Below are positions 9,381-16,992 of a stretch of DNA of 64,000 bases, piece after piece. The notes under the pieces are model-generated. The model saw nothing but the letters and a program-made list of their open reading frames with translations. It made no database searches and was not told the DNA's origin. Within the stretch, counting starts at the first letter, position 1, and each line of letters starts with the position of its first letter. The position numbers and the translations under genes were made by a program. Location of the stretch: NCBI RefSeq assembly GCF_965138505.1, contig NZ_CBCSCO010000001.1:806001-870000 (forward strand). Reading direction: 5' to 3'. The stretch is from Litorimonas haliclonae. GTDB lineage: Bacteria; Pseudomonadota; Alphaproteobacteria; Caulobacterales; Maricaulaceae.

Positions 9381-10399
9381 ACCGGCTCTCTGAGGTCCAG
9401 TATCGTTTTCCCGATATTGTGTCCGGACATCATATGATTCGCGGCGTCCGGCAAAGCAGACAGCCCTTTAAAAAGCGTTGGGTCAATAGAGACTTTTAGT
9501 TCCCCCTGTTCCATCATCGTATAAAGTCGTTTCGCCGCGTCGCGATGGTGCTCTGCCAATAAAGCATTCATGAAACCTCTGACAGAAGCCCCTTTCCAAT
9601 ATAATTTTTCATAAACACGCGGGTGTAATACAGGTTTGGCGCCTTCCACGACCTCAGATGCGTAACCGGAAACAACCAATCTTCCCAGGGGAGCGAGATT
9701 TTCTACCAAAGCATCAAAAATTGTCCCGCCGACGGTATCGACCGCAACATTTATAGCATCGGGACACAGCGTCTTAAGGCGCTCCGCGACATCCTCTTTG
9801 CGATAATTAATACAGTTTTCCGCGCCCAGGCTTCTAACAAAGTCACACTTTTCATTCCGCCCAGCGATCCCGATAACGCGGCAGCCCAGATTTACGGCGA
9901 GTTGGACCCAGATATGCCCTAAGCCGCCAGCGGCAGCCGTTATCACGACTGTTTCTCCAGGTTTTAACTCAGCAACCTGTTCCAACGCCACGAGGGCAGA
10001 AATCCCTGTCGGTACAATCGCCAAATATTGCGGATCAATGGACGGAATAGCATAAGCCTTTTCGCCTTTAACCACTTGAATATGACGATATGCACCGCCC
10101 AAACCTGTCGTTGCAACCGCATCTCCGACACTAAATCCGGAGTCAGGCCCGGCTGCCTCGACACGTCCAATAGCTTCCACCCCCAGATCAAACGGAAGGG
10201 ACAGAGACATATAGCCGATCTTCCCCTGCATCGCCATATGATCAAACAAGCCATTTACCCCCGCAAATTGATTGCGGATCCGAATTTCATCAGAGCCCGG
10301 CTCTCTAAGGGGGTCTGAAACAATGTGACTAGCCTGCGAATAGTCCCGTCCGAATTTGTGAACTTCTACTTTCTGAGGGGATATAGCAGGGTCTTTCAT
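9377..10399 (-). CDS. Zinc-free MDR-family NAD(P)H oxidoreductase
   Basis: A 340-residue medium-chain reductase of the quinone-oxidoreductase/ZADH2 type. It has the N-terminal GroES-like fold and a cofactor motif AAAGGLGHIWVQLA in the Rossmann domain, but lacks the Cys cluster and catalytic zinc ligands of alcohol dehydrogenases. Such enzymes reduce quinones or alpha,beta-unsaturated carbonyls using NADPH. It converges with galU and is transcribed away from the SET gene. The substrate cannot be told from sequence. Confidence 0.85.
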   Translation of the reverse strand: MKDPAISPQKVEVHKFGRDYSQASHIVSDPLREPGSDEIRIRNQFAGVNGLFDHMAMQGKIGYMSLSLPFDLGVEAIGRVEAAGPDSGFSVGDAVATTGLGGAYRHIQVVKGEKAYAIPSIDPQYLAIVPTGISALVALEQVAELKPGETVVITAAAGGLGHIWVQLAVNLGCRVIGIAGRNEKCDFVRSLGAENCINYRKEDVAERLKTLCPDAINVAVDTVGGTIFDALVENLAPLGRLVVSGYASEVVEGAKPVLHPRVYEKLYWKGASVRGFMNALLAEHHRDAAKRLYTMMEQGELKVSIDPTLFKGLSALPDAANHMMSGHNIGKTILDLREPV

Positions 10400-10652
10400 A
10401 TTGGTCTCCGATTGATCACTTAATGAACATGTTTGATATAGAGGTGGCAGACATAGACCTGACTATCCCGGAAGAGATTGCGCCGCCTCAATGCGTTTCA
10501 AATTATACTTTCGACCCTAAAATTTAACTTGCGAAACCGTAAAACAGGAATCAAATCGACGTCTGAACAGAAACAAGCAAGTCGGGATAAGCGAAGCTCT
10601 CGCCCAGACTAACGACTTTGCGTTGAGTTTTTGTTGCCGGAGACCAATTACA

Positions 10653-11069
10653 ATGATGCTAATCCGTAGCTTTGTCGCGCCAAGCGGCATTGAAGGTGTT
10701 AGGGTGTTTGCCGCTGAAAATATCAAAAAAGGCGACGTCGTCTGGAAACTTGATACAAAATTTGACCGTCTGGTAGAGACAGACCAAATGAAAGAGTTTC
10801 CACCCCATATGCAGGAATTTATGACGCGTTATGCGTACCCGTTACACGACCAACCGAAAACACTGGTTCTGGAAGCCGATAATGGACGTTTCATGAACCA
10901 CTCTCATAACCCAAATTCTGATTTCAAAGAAATCGTAGTGGGCTATGCGACCCGCGATATTGCGGAAGGCGAAGAAATCCTCTGCGATTATTCAGAGTTT
11001 GTTCCGTCGCACGAACTGCTTCCCTCTCTTTTACCGCTGATGACAAAAAAAGAGTCTGAGGTCGCATAA
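10653..11069 (+). CDS. SET-domain protein
   Basis: A short protein of 138 residues made almost entirely of a SET domain. It has the N-terminal GIEGVRVFAAENIKKGDVVW strand, the SAM-binding NHSHNPNS motif and the C-terminal GEEILCDYSEF that carries the catalytic Tyr. SET enzymes methylate lysines in proteins. Bacterial members are small and their targets are mostly unknown. GGAGA nine bases before ATG 10653 supports this start (ATG 10656 is possible). A terminator follows. It is isolated between two minus-strand genes. Confidence 0.85.
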   Translation: MMLIRSFVAPSGIEGVRVFAAENIKKGDVVWKLDTKFDRLVETDQMKEFPPHMQEFMTRYAYPLHDQPKTLVLEADNGRFMNHSHNPNSDFKEIVVGYATRDIAEGEEILCDYSEFVPSHELLPSLLPLMTKKESEVA

Positions 11070-11075
11070 AGTTTT

Positions 11076-11106
11076 GCGCCGCGCCTCGCAGAGGGGCGGC
11101 GCTTTT
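11076..11106 (+). terminator. Terminator after the SET gene
   Basis: A 12-bp stem (one mismatch) GCGCCGCGCCTC/GAGGGGCGGCGC with a GCA loop is followed by TTTT, six bases after the stop codon. Confidence 0.75.
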
Positions 11107-11160
11107 CAGCCCGGAAAACGTCGGAGAGGTGAGACCTTTGCGAGGCCAGAAACTTTGAAG

Positions 11161-11190
11161 AAGAAACAGGAGCGGTTCGCCTTGCGAACC
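11161..11190 (-). terminator. Hairpin after tRNA-Ala
   Basis: On the minus strand GGTTCGC-AAG-GCGAACC starts two bases after the encoded CCA end and is followed by a pyrimidine-rich stretch. It may terminate the tRNA transcript, although the T-run is interrupted. Confidence 0.45.
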
Positions 11191-11192
11191 TT

Positions 11193-11268
<76 letters not shown>

Positions 11269-11366
11269 TTTCAGGAAAGGTTTGCGCCGTTTAATCTCCG
11301 GCACCGGAGCGGTCAAGACGGCAAATACCGTCTTGAGGAATTTAATTCATCAAAATGAAGGTTTGA

Positions 11367-11837
11367 CTAGATTTCGATCTCTTCTGGCTCTTCATCGTCA
11401 TCTGCATCATCTGGCGGCGGCATTTCATTGTCGTCGTCATCATCAGAAACCAGAGCGGCATCTTGATCTTCGTCTTCATCCTCGGAATAGCCGTCATAGC
11501 CAGGCTTGTCTTCGTCATCATCGCCAGACGCGCCGCCAACAACGGCCATATCATCTCCGTCTAGCTCAAGCTCTTTCGCGGCCTCCTCTTCTTCGTCGAC
11601 ATCATCTTCATCGACTTCTTTTTGCTCGTCATTATCCTCATCATCGTCGTCATCATCTTCATTTTTAGACTCTGGCGGCAACTGGGAAGACGGTAAGATA
11701 GGAGCCACTACAAATTCGTCCCATGCGGTTTCCGTTCCACACATTGGGCAAAGTGCTGGATCTTTTCCGAGATCATAAAACTTCGCTTCACATTCAGGGC
11801 AAACGCGTTTGGTGCCTAAATCAACCTTCTTTGCCAT
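11367..11837 (-). CDS. FYDLN acid-domain protein (TIGR02300-like)
   Basis: A 156-residue protein with an N-terminal zinc-ribbon-like part carrying two CxxC pairs (CPEC and CPMC) around the segment KFYDLGKDP, close to the FYDLN signature. The remaining 90 or so residues are a very acidic Asp/Glu run with no predicted fold. The family is widespread in alphaproteobacteria and has no established function known to me. The Cys pairs suggest zinc binding, and the tail resembles that of nucleic-acid mimics or RNA-polymerase-binding proteins (inference). It is transcribed toward tRNA-Ala and away from aroA. Confidence 0.85.
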   Translation of the reverse strand: MAKKVDLGTKRVCPECEAKFYDLGKDPALCPMCGTETAWDEFVVAPILPSSQLPPESKNEDDDDDDEDNDEQKEVDEDDVDEEEEAAKELELDGDDMAVVGGASGDDDEDKPGYDGYSEDEDEDQDAALVSDDDDDNEMPPPDDADDDEEPEEIEI

Positions 11838-12006
11838 AGGGTCGGTCCTTCCTTTTTCACAGGGTATGGATTGCGCCGCCCTGAGATAAAAAATATTTTA
11901 TGTTGCGTGGATGGATGGGCGTTGTAAAACCCGTCTCCCGCTGGTCAATCCGCGTCTTAGCGGCTCGGCTATTCAAGTCAACCGCCAATGGATGTCAGGC
12001 TGTTAT

Positions 12007-13356
12007 ATGTCCTCACCCGCTGCTCCCGCAACCGCTGTCCCCTCGAAGGCTCTAAAGGGAACTGTCAAAGCCCCCGGGGATAAGTCCATATCGCATCGCG
12101 CGATCATTTTTGGCGCTATGGCAGACGGGATCACAGATGTGTCCGGTCTATTACGAGGGGCCGATATATTATCTACCGTTGGGGCGATGCGTTCTTTCGG
12201 CGCAAAGATTACGGAAAACGAGACAGGTACATGGCGCATTGAAGGCGTTGGCGCGACCGGCTTTTCGTCTCCGGCGGAAGATGTCGACTGCGGAAATGCC
12301 GGAACTGGGGTGCGCCTGATAATGGGGGCTGCTGCAGGCTATGACCTTAAAGCGCGATTTACCGGCGACGCCTCTTTGTCCATTCGGCCGATGAACCGAA
12401 TTCTAGACCCGTTGCGGGAAATGGGAGTTTCGGCGGAGGCACGCACCACGGAAAATGGCGAGCCAGGTCGCCTTCCGGTTATATTAAAAAGCAGTGGAGA
12501 CCTTAAACCAATAGACTATCGCCCGCCCCATGCGTCGGCGCAGGTAAAGTCCGCTCTCCTTTTGGCAGGCCTCGGCGCGAAAGGAACAACTACCGTGATA
12601 GAATCTGTTCCGACGCGGGATCATACCGAAAACATGCTTCGCGCCTTCGGGGTTCCGGTAGACGTGAAGGTCGCTGGCGATGGTAACCATATCAGCGTAA
12701 CTGGTCCGGCCAAGCTCCAAGCGACAACGATAAAGGTTCCCGGTGACCCTTCTTCTGCCGCCTTCCCGATCATCGCCGCCCTCATTACGCCTGGATCAGA
12801 CATTCTGGTTGAAAATGTTATGATGAACCCGACCCGGACAGGCTTGTTTGATACGCTAAACGAAATGGGGGCCTTTCTCCGGGCGGATAATTTTCGCAAA
12901 TCCGGCGGCGAAACGATTGCCGATATCCACGTTAAGCACTCACGCCTAAACGGCGTCACTGTTCCGGAAGGCCGCGCAGCCTCCATGATTGATGAATATC
13001 CAATTTTGGCGGTGGCCGCTGCGTTTGCGACAGGGAAAACCATAATGAACGGCATCGGAGAATTGCGTGTCAAAGAGAGTGACCGGATCGCGGCAACGGC
13101 GGCCCTCCTGTCAGAGAACGGCGTTACGGTGGCCGAAACTAAAGACGGCATGACCGTTACAGGCAGCGCAGGCAAAGCGCCGCTTGGAGGCGGAACAGTG
13201 AAAACCCATCATGACCACAGAATTGCGATGAGCGCGCTAATTTTGGGTTTGGCCACGCAAAACCCAGTTAGCATTGACGACGCGTCGATGATCGCGACAA
13301 GTTTTCCGACTTTCTTTGACTTGATGGCTTCCCTTGGGGCACACATTGAAAGATGA
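12007..13356 (+). CDS. aroA: 3-phosphoshikimate 1-carboxyvinyltransferase (EPSP synthase)
   Basis: Joins phosphoenolpyruvate to shikimate 3-phosphate, the sixth step of the shikimate pathway. It has APGDKSISHRA at 22-32, the GNAGTG loop at 96-101, RPMNRILDPLREMG and LRVKESDRIAA. Many segments (SMIDEYPILAVAAAF, MIATSFP) resemble the class II enzymes typified by the Agrobacterium CP4 protein, but the loop has Gly99 where CP4 has Ala. I chose ATG 12007 (449 residues) because the upstream 32-codon extension is not conserved in type. It overlaps cmk by 4 bases. Confidence 0.95.
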   Translation: MSSPAAPATAVPSKALKGTVKAPGDKSISHRAIIFGAMADGITDVSGLLRGADILSTVGAMRSFGAKITENETGTWRIEGVGATGFSSPAEDVDCGNAGTGVRLIMGAAAGYDLKARFTGDASLSIRPMNRILDPLREMGVSAEARTTENGEPGRLPVILKSSGDLKPIDYRPPHASAQVKSALLLAGLGAKGTTTVIESVPTRDHTENMLRAFGVPVDVKVAGDGNHISVTGPAKLQATTIKVPGDPSSAAFPIIAALITPGSDILVENVMMNPTRTGLFDTLNEMGAFLRADNFRKSGGETIADIHVKHSRLNGVTVPEGRAASMIDEYPILAVAAAFATGKTIMNGIGELRVKESDRIAATAALLSENGVTVAETKDGMTVTGSAGKAPLGGGTVKTHHDHRIAMSALILGLATQNPVSIDDASMIATSFPTFFDLMASLGAHIER

Positions 13357-14024
13357 CTAAAAAACCGAAAACGATCGCAATTGACGGAACCTTCGCCTCG
13401 GGCAAAGGCACGCTCGCCAAGCGTCTGGCCGCGCATTATGGCCTCGCCTATATGGATACGGGCAAGCTTTATCGGGCCACAGCAAAAGCCACTCTCGACG
13501 CCGGAGGGGATCCTGACAACGCCGCCGACGCCGCGAAAGCCGCAAAGTCCCTCGGGCAAGGTAATCTTGACGAAAAGCTCTCTGACCCTGTCCTGAAAAG
13601 CGGCGCTATCGGGGCAGCTGCTTCAAAAGTTGCCGTTCACCCCGACGTGCGCGCCGCGCTTCTAGACCTACAACGTGACTTCGCGGCTCAAGGCGCAGTC
13701 CTTGACGGACGAGATCTCGGCACGGTGATTTGTCCTGACGCAGATGTTAAACTCTATGTCGACGCTAAACCGGAAATTCGCGCGGAACGCCGTCATAAGG
13801 AACTGGTTGGATATGGTGAAGAGATTAGCTTTGATACCGTTCTCGCCCAACTCCGAGAACGCGACGCGCGCGATATGGGCCGTAAGGATGCGCCGCTCAA
13901 ACCCGCAGAGGACGCGCACTTTCTTGACAGCTCGCATCTTTCAATTGAGGAAGCCTTTGACGGCGCTTGCCGAATTATAGACGCCGTCATGGCCGGAAAA
14001 TTTGAAGCCCTGCCTAAGAATTAA
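13353..14024 (+). CDS. cmk: Cytidylate kinase
   Basis: Phosphorylates CMP and dCMP using ATP. The P-loop DGTFASGKGTLAKRLA opens the protein, followed by the MDTGKLYRA segment and the CMP-binding DGRDLGTVICPDADVKLYV motif. At 223 residues it is full length. The aroA-cmk order with translational overlap is classical. The usual third gene, rpsA, is absent; a PepSY-TM-like gene follows instead. Confidence 0.95.
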   Translation: MTKKPKTIAIDGTFASGKGTLAKRLAAHYGLAYMDTGKLYRATAKATLDAGGDPDNAADAAKAAKSLGQGNLDEKLSDPVLKSGAIGAAASKVAVHPDVRAALLDLQRDFAAQGAVLDGRDLGTVICPDADVKLYVDAKPEIRAERRHKELVGYGEEISFDTVLAQLRERDARDMGRKDAPLKPAEDAHFLDSSHLSIEEAFDGACRIIDAVMAGKFEALPKN

Positions 14025-14052
14025 CTTTACCTAATTTTTTAAAGAGCCTGTT

Positions 14053-14607
14053 ATGACCAATCCGAAAACTCGACGCCTTTTTATTCTGGCGCATCTTTGG
14101 TTGGCCGGTTTTTTAGCGCCCGCATTCCTACTGGTTGCGATTTCAGGCGGGCTTTACCTCCTCGGAAATAGCGGGAGCTTCACAACTGAGGACGTGACTT
14201 TGCCTGCGGGCGCTTCACTCAATTTTGAGAGTCCAACTCTGGAAACGGATGTACGCGAACTCTTGAACGCAGCAAAGATAAATCAAAAATTTGAATATAT
14301 TCGAAACCGCGGCACGGTCATACAACTCCGCCCCACATCCCGAACGCATTTGGAATTTCGCCAAACGGATGATGGTCTGACCGCAATCCGTAAGGTGCCC
14401 GACTTCCAAGGCACATTAATAGAGCTGCACAAAGGTCACGGACCGTCCTGGTTTAAATTTTATCAAAAACTTGTCGCTCTTGGTCTGATTGGCGTTGTGT
14501 TTGGAGGTGTTCTTGTCGGGTTCTTGGCCAAGGCCTATCGCCGCCAGACCTCCATCGCAGTCGTGATCGGGAGTCTTATTTTCATTTTTCTGGCATTTTT
14601 TTCGTAA
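14053..14607 (+). CDS. PepSY-associated TM-like membrane protein
   Basis: A 184-residue membrane protein with one hydrophobic helix at about 19-38, a central periplasmic part of roughly 95 residues and two closely spaced C-terminal helices. The arrangement and the IELHKGHGPSWFKFYQKLVALGL region resemble PepSY-TM proteins, which in some cases take part in iron or electron transfer at the inner membrane. The His residues near 129-131 are the only obvious ligand candidates. It may be the last gene of the aroA-cmk unit, 28 bases after cmk. Function unknown. Confidence 0.6.
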   Translation: MTNPKTRRLFILAHLWLAGFLAPAFLLVAISGGLYLLGNSGSFTTEDVTLPAGASLNFESPTLETDVRELLNAAKINQKFEYIRNRGTVIQLRPTSRTHLEFRQTDDGLTAIRKVPDFQGTLIELHKGHGPSWFKFYQKLVALGLIGVVFGGVLVGFLAKAYRRQTSIAVVIGSLIFIFLAFFS

Positions 14608-14746
14608 TTACTTTTCCCGTGTAATTTCACGGGGAATCGTCGCTAACCCCCATAAAGCCTACGAATTTTCGACCAGTTTTAGATTGTAAATCCCAAATTT
14701 CCACCTATGTCTATTAGGTAGAACAATCGCAATGAAAGGGGGGACG

Positions 14747-15847
14747 ATGTCCAATTTCGAGACCCAAATCGAACAGTCCAAAAAAGAAGTCGCAGAAGCC
14801 CAAGCCAAAATCAGCGCTCTGTCGTCAAAGATTGATACGGCGCGCCAGAAGATGGAAATGGGATCGGATATCACGATAGATATCGAAAATGCGTCACTGG
14901 ATGATGTCCACGCCCACGCCGATACGATGAACGCAAATATCGCCGAGCTTATTTTAGGTCTCGACGATGTCACCTCAGGTTTCTCCAAAGATTTTGACGC
15001 AATGCGCGATAGAACTGGCTGGGAAAAATTCGTCGGAATTTTCTCTAAACAACGCGCCGAATCCTTGCGGGCAGAGCGCATTAGAACGGCGACAATCGAA
15101 GATAAATTACAGGACCTGATTTCCAAGTCCAACACCATCCAGACCATGCTTCAGGATCAGCTTAATCAGCTCAACATGCATAAGGATCAGGTTCAGGCTA
15201 ATCTCGGCACCACATTGACCAATCGCGAAGCCGCCGTGACCGCTCTGGAAAACATCAAGGCCGAGCTTCTGTCTATGGACCCTAAAATCATTGAGCTTGA
15301 AGGCAAGCTGGCCGTCGAGCAGGACGCCAAGAAACGCGCCCAATTGGAGAGCGAGCTGGCCGCCGTCAACGCCAATTACAATGATTTGGCGCAGCAAGAG
15401 CAAGTAAAGCTTGCCGAGTCGCAAACGCTGGAGCGCTATATCGAGAAGGGGAAAACCTGGGTCGATAGTTTGCAAAACCAAGCCGCCACACAAATGGTGC
15501 TGATCAACAAGTTGCAAACCGACACCAAACAGCGCGTTATCCTCTATGATGCCTTGTCGAAGTCGTTGAAAACGGCGCAGCAACAAGACGTCGCGCATAA
15601 AATCAATGAGATCGGCGTTGCCACGGATAAAGAAGCGCAAGTCGCCATGTCTGCCATCGGCGCGGCCACCAATAATAAAATGGCCGAAATGATGGAAGCG
15701 CATGAAGACCACATAGTCTTTGCCCGTAAAGTCCTGGAAGAAAAGGCCAAGGCGGATGAGCGATTTGCCCGGCGGTTTGAAAAAATTGTCGAGAAACATG
15801 ACGCCAACGCTTATGGCCGAGATGATCTTTCAGCAGGTGGTCAGTAG
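14747..15847 (+). CDS. Coiled-coil protein, TelA-like in character
   Basis: First gene of a seven-gene unit. The 366-residue protein is almost wholly alpha-helical by eye: long heptad-rich Glu/Lys/Ala/Gln stretches at about 1-50 and 110-250, no signal peptide and no transmembrane segment. A short GWEKFVGIFSKQRAE motif near 95 and the later NQAATQMVLINKLQ stretch recall toxic-anion-resistance TelA/KlaA proteins, but I cannot confirm homology. ATG 14747 has a strong GGGGGGA site and is preferred over ATG 14732. Four bases separate it from the next gene. It could be a membrane-surface scaffold working with the AAA+ ATPase (inference). Confidence 0.6.
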   Translation: MSNFETQIEQSKKEVAEAQAKISALSSKIDTARQKMEMGSDITIDIENASLDDVHAHADTMNANIAELILGLDDVTSGFSKDFDAMRDRTGWEKFVGIFSKQRAESLRAERIRTATIEDKLQDLISKSNTIQTMLQDQLNQLNMHKDQVQANLGTTLTNREAAVTALENIKAELLSMDPKIIELEGKLAVEQDAKKRAQLESELAAVNANYNDLAQQEQVKLAESQTLERYIEKGKTWVDSLQNQAATQMVLINKLQTDTKQRVILYDALSKSLKTAQQQDVAHKINEIGVATDKEAQVAMSAIGAATNNKMAEMMEAHEDHIVFARKVLEEKAKADERFARRFEKIVEKHDANAYGRDDLSAGGQ

Positions 15848-15851
15848 ATAA

Positions 15852-16985
15852 GTGTCAGTCGTTCAAGACCTACATTTCGATCACAAAATGCTCGATAGCG
15901 CCCGGGCTACCCGGCGCTATTTCGCAAAGTTCGAGCGGATTATGGGTCACCTTTCCGAGGTGGCCATCCTCTCTAATAAAGAAAAGCTTATCACGACGGC
16001 AGAGGCCAAAATCCTCCTGACCTATCTGGACTCGCTGACACATACTTTCACCGCTCTATCCTATAAGTTTCTAATGTCCCACCGGATCGGCGGATCTGAA
16101 CCCAGCGGAATGAGCATCGACAAAACCGAGAGCGGGTTTCCGGTTTTTGGTGAAGTCATGCAAATGGCGTCGGATGCCACTCAAGCTAAAAAGCATTTAA
16201 AATCTTTGCCCGGTCAAGAACGCCTGAAAAAAGATATGATCAATCATATCCTGACGCAGCGTTCGTCTCCGACGCAGCTGCAATATGCGATGAGTCAGCG
16301 GATTTATTATGAATGTCTGGCAGAAGAAAACCTCTTCCTGACCCAAAACCATCCGCAAATTGTTTGGGTCGGAAAAGACATGAATAGTGGCCGCCGAAGC
16401 TACCTCGTCCATTGGGCGGCCTATGACAGCCAAACAAACCTGCCCGCGATTTATCTAATGGAGCTAGAGGATACGGCGTCTCGCGCTCTGCCCCATGATG
16501 AACGTCGCTGGCCGCGCGTCCAAAGCCACCTCATGGCGCAGGCCGTTTCCGGGTTGAAATTGCTGACGATCGCCAAAGGCTTTGATACGGATTTTGATAC
16601 GCTCCACCCGAAACTACTTCGACGTTTTCACCTTGGCCCGATGTACAGCCATGACTTTACGGAACAGCAAGGGCCCATTCGTGATGTGTTAGCCGATGCG
16701 AGCCATCAGGAAGGCAGCGATTGGGCGCTCGCCTGGACCGTCGAGTCACTTTTGTCCGAAGATACAAAAGTCGAGAAAACCGGCATTTTTAAAACTGCCA
16801 CACGGCAAATCTATAAATTAGATAAATTCCTCGGCGGAGCCGATAGCGGCGCGACCGAAACCCAACGCGCGGTCATTCTGCCCCACCGCGCCTATCAGGT
16901 TCTCGAAGAGAAAAAGGCTCAGGCCTTCCAAGGCACACGCAAATATGTCGTGGGCGAGAACACAAAAATTTTAAGCTATAGCTAG
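15852..16985 (+). CDS. Conserved hypothetical protein of the AAA+ cluster
   Basis: A 377-residue soluble protein with a GTG start, placed 4 bases after the coiled-coil gene and 7 before the ATPase gene. I do not recognise the family. The N-terminal 100 residues are helical; the middle (about 160-215) looks like an alpha/beta core with ENLFLTQNHPQIVWVGKD and RSYLVHWAAYD. The tail is Lys/Gln-rich. There is no signal peptide or transmembrane helix. Its fixed place between a coiled-coil protein and an AAA+ protein suggests it is an adaptor or substrate-recognition partner (inference). Confidence 0.6.
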   Translation: MSVVQDLHFDHKMLDSARATRRYFAKFERIMGHLSEVAILSNKEKLITTAEAKILLTYLDSLTHTFTALSYKFLMSHRIGGSEPSGMSIDKTESGFPVFGEVMQMASDATQAKKHLKSLPGQERLKKDMINHILTQRSSPTQLQYAMSQRIYYECLAEENLFLTQNHPQIVWVGKDMNSGRRSYLVHWAAYDSQTNLPAIYLMELEDTASRALPHDERRWPRVQSHLMAQAVSGLKLLTIAKGFDTDFDTLHPKLLRRFHLGPMYSHDFTEQQGPIRDVLADASHQEGSDWALAWTVESLLSEDTKVEKTGIFKTATRQIYKLDKFLGGADSGATETQRAVILPHRAYQVLEEKKAQAFQGTRKYVVGENTKILSYS

Positions 16986-16992
16986 GGTATCA

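Noticed and set aside
10423..10527. 34-codon plus-strand frame MNMFDIEVADIDL...
   Set aside because: It lacks a ribosome site and any recognisable similarity, and lies in the leader region between divergent genes. I cannot support it as a gene.
11313..11336. Perfect 9-bp hairpin TCAAGACGG/CCGTCTTGA after the FYDLN gene
   Set aside because: Neither strand has a T-run after it, so I did not call a terminator. It may stabilise the FYDLN transcript end.
11378..11778. Plus-strand frames opposite the FYDLN gene rich in Ser
   Set aside because: They are complements of the Asp/Glu codon run and have no start context.
14616..14634. Hairpin CCCGTG/CACGGG after the PepSY-TM-like gene
   Set aside because: The stem is short and no T-run follows on the plus strand, so termination is not supported.
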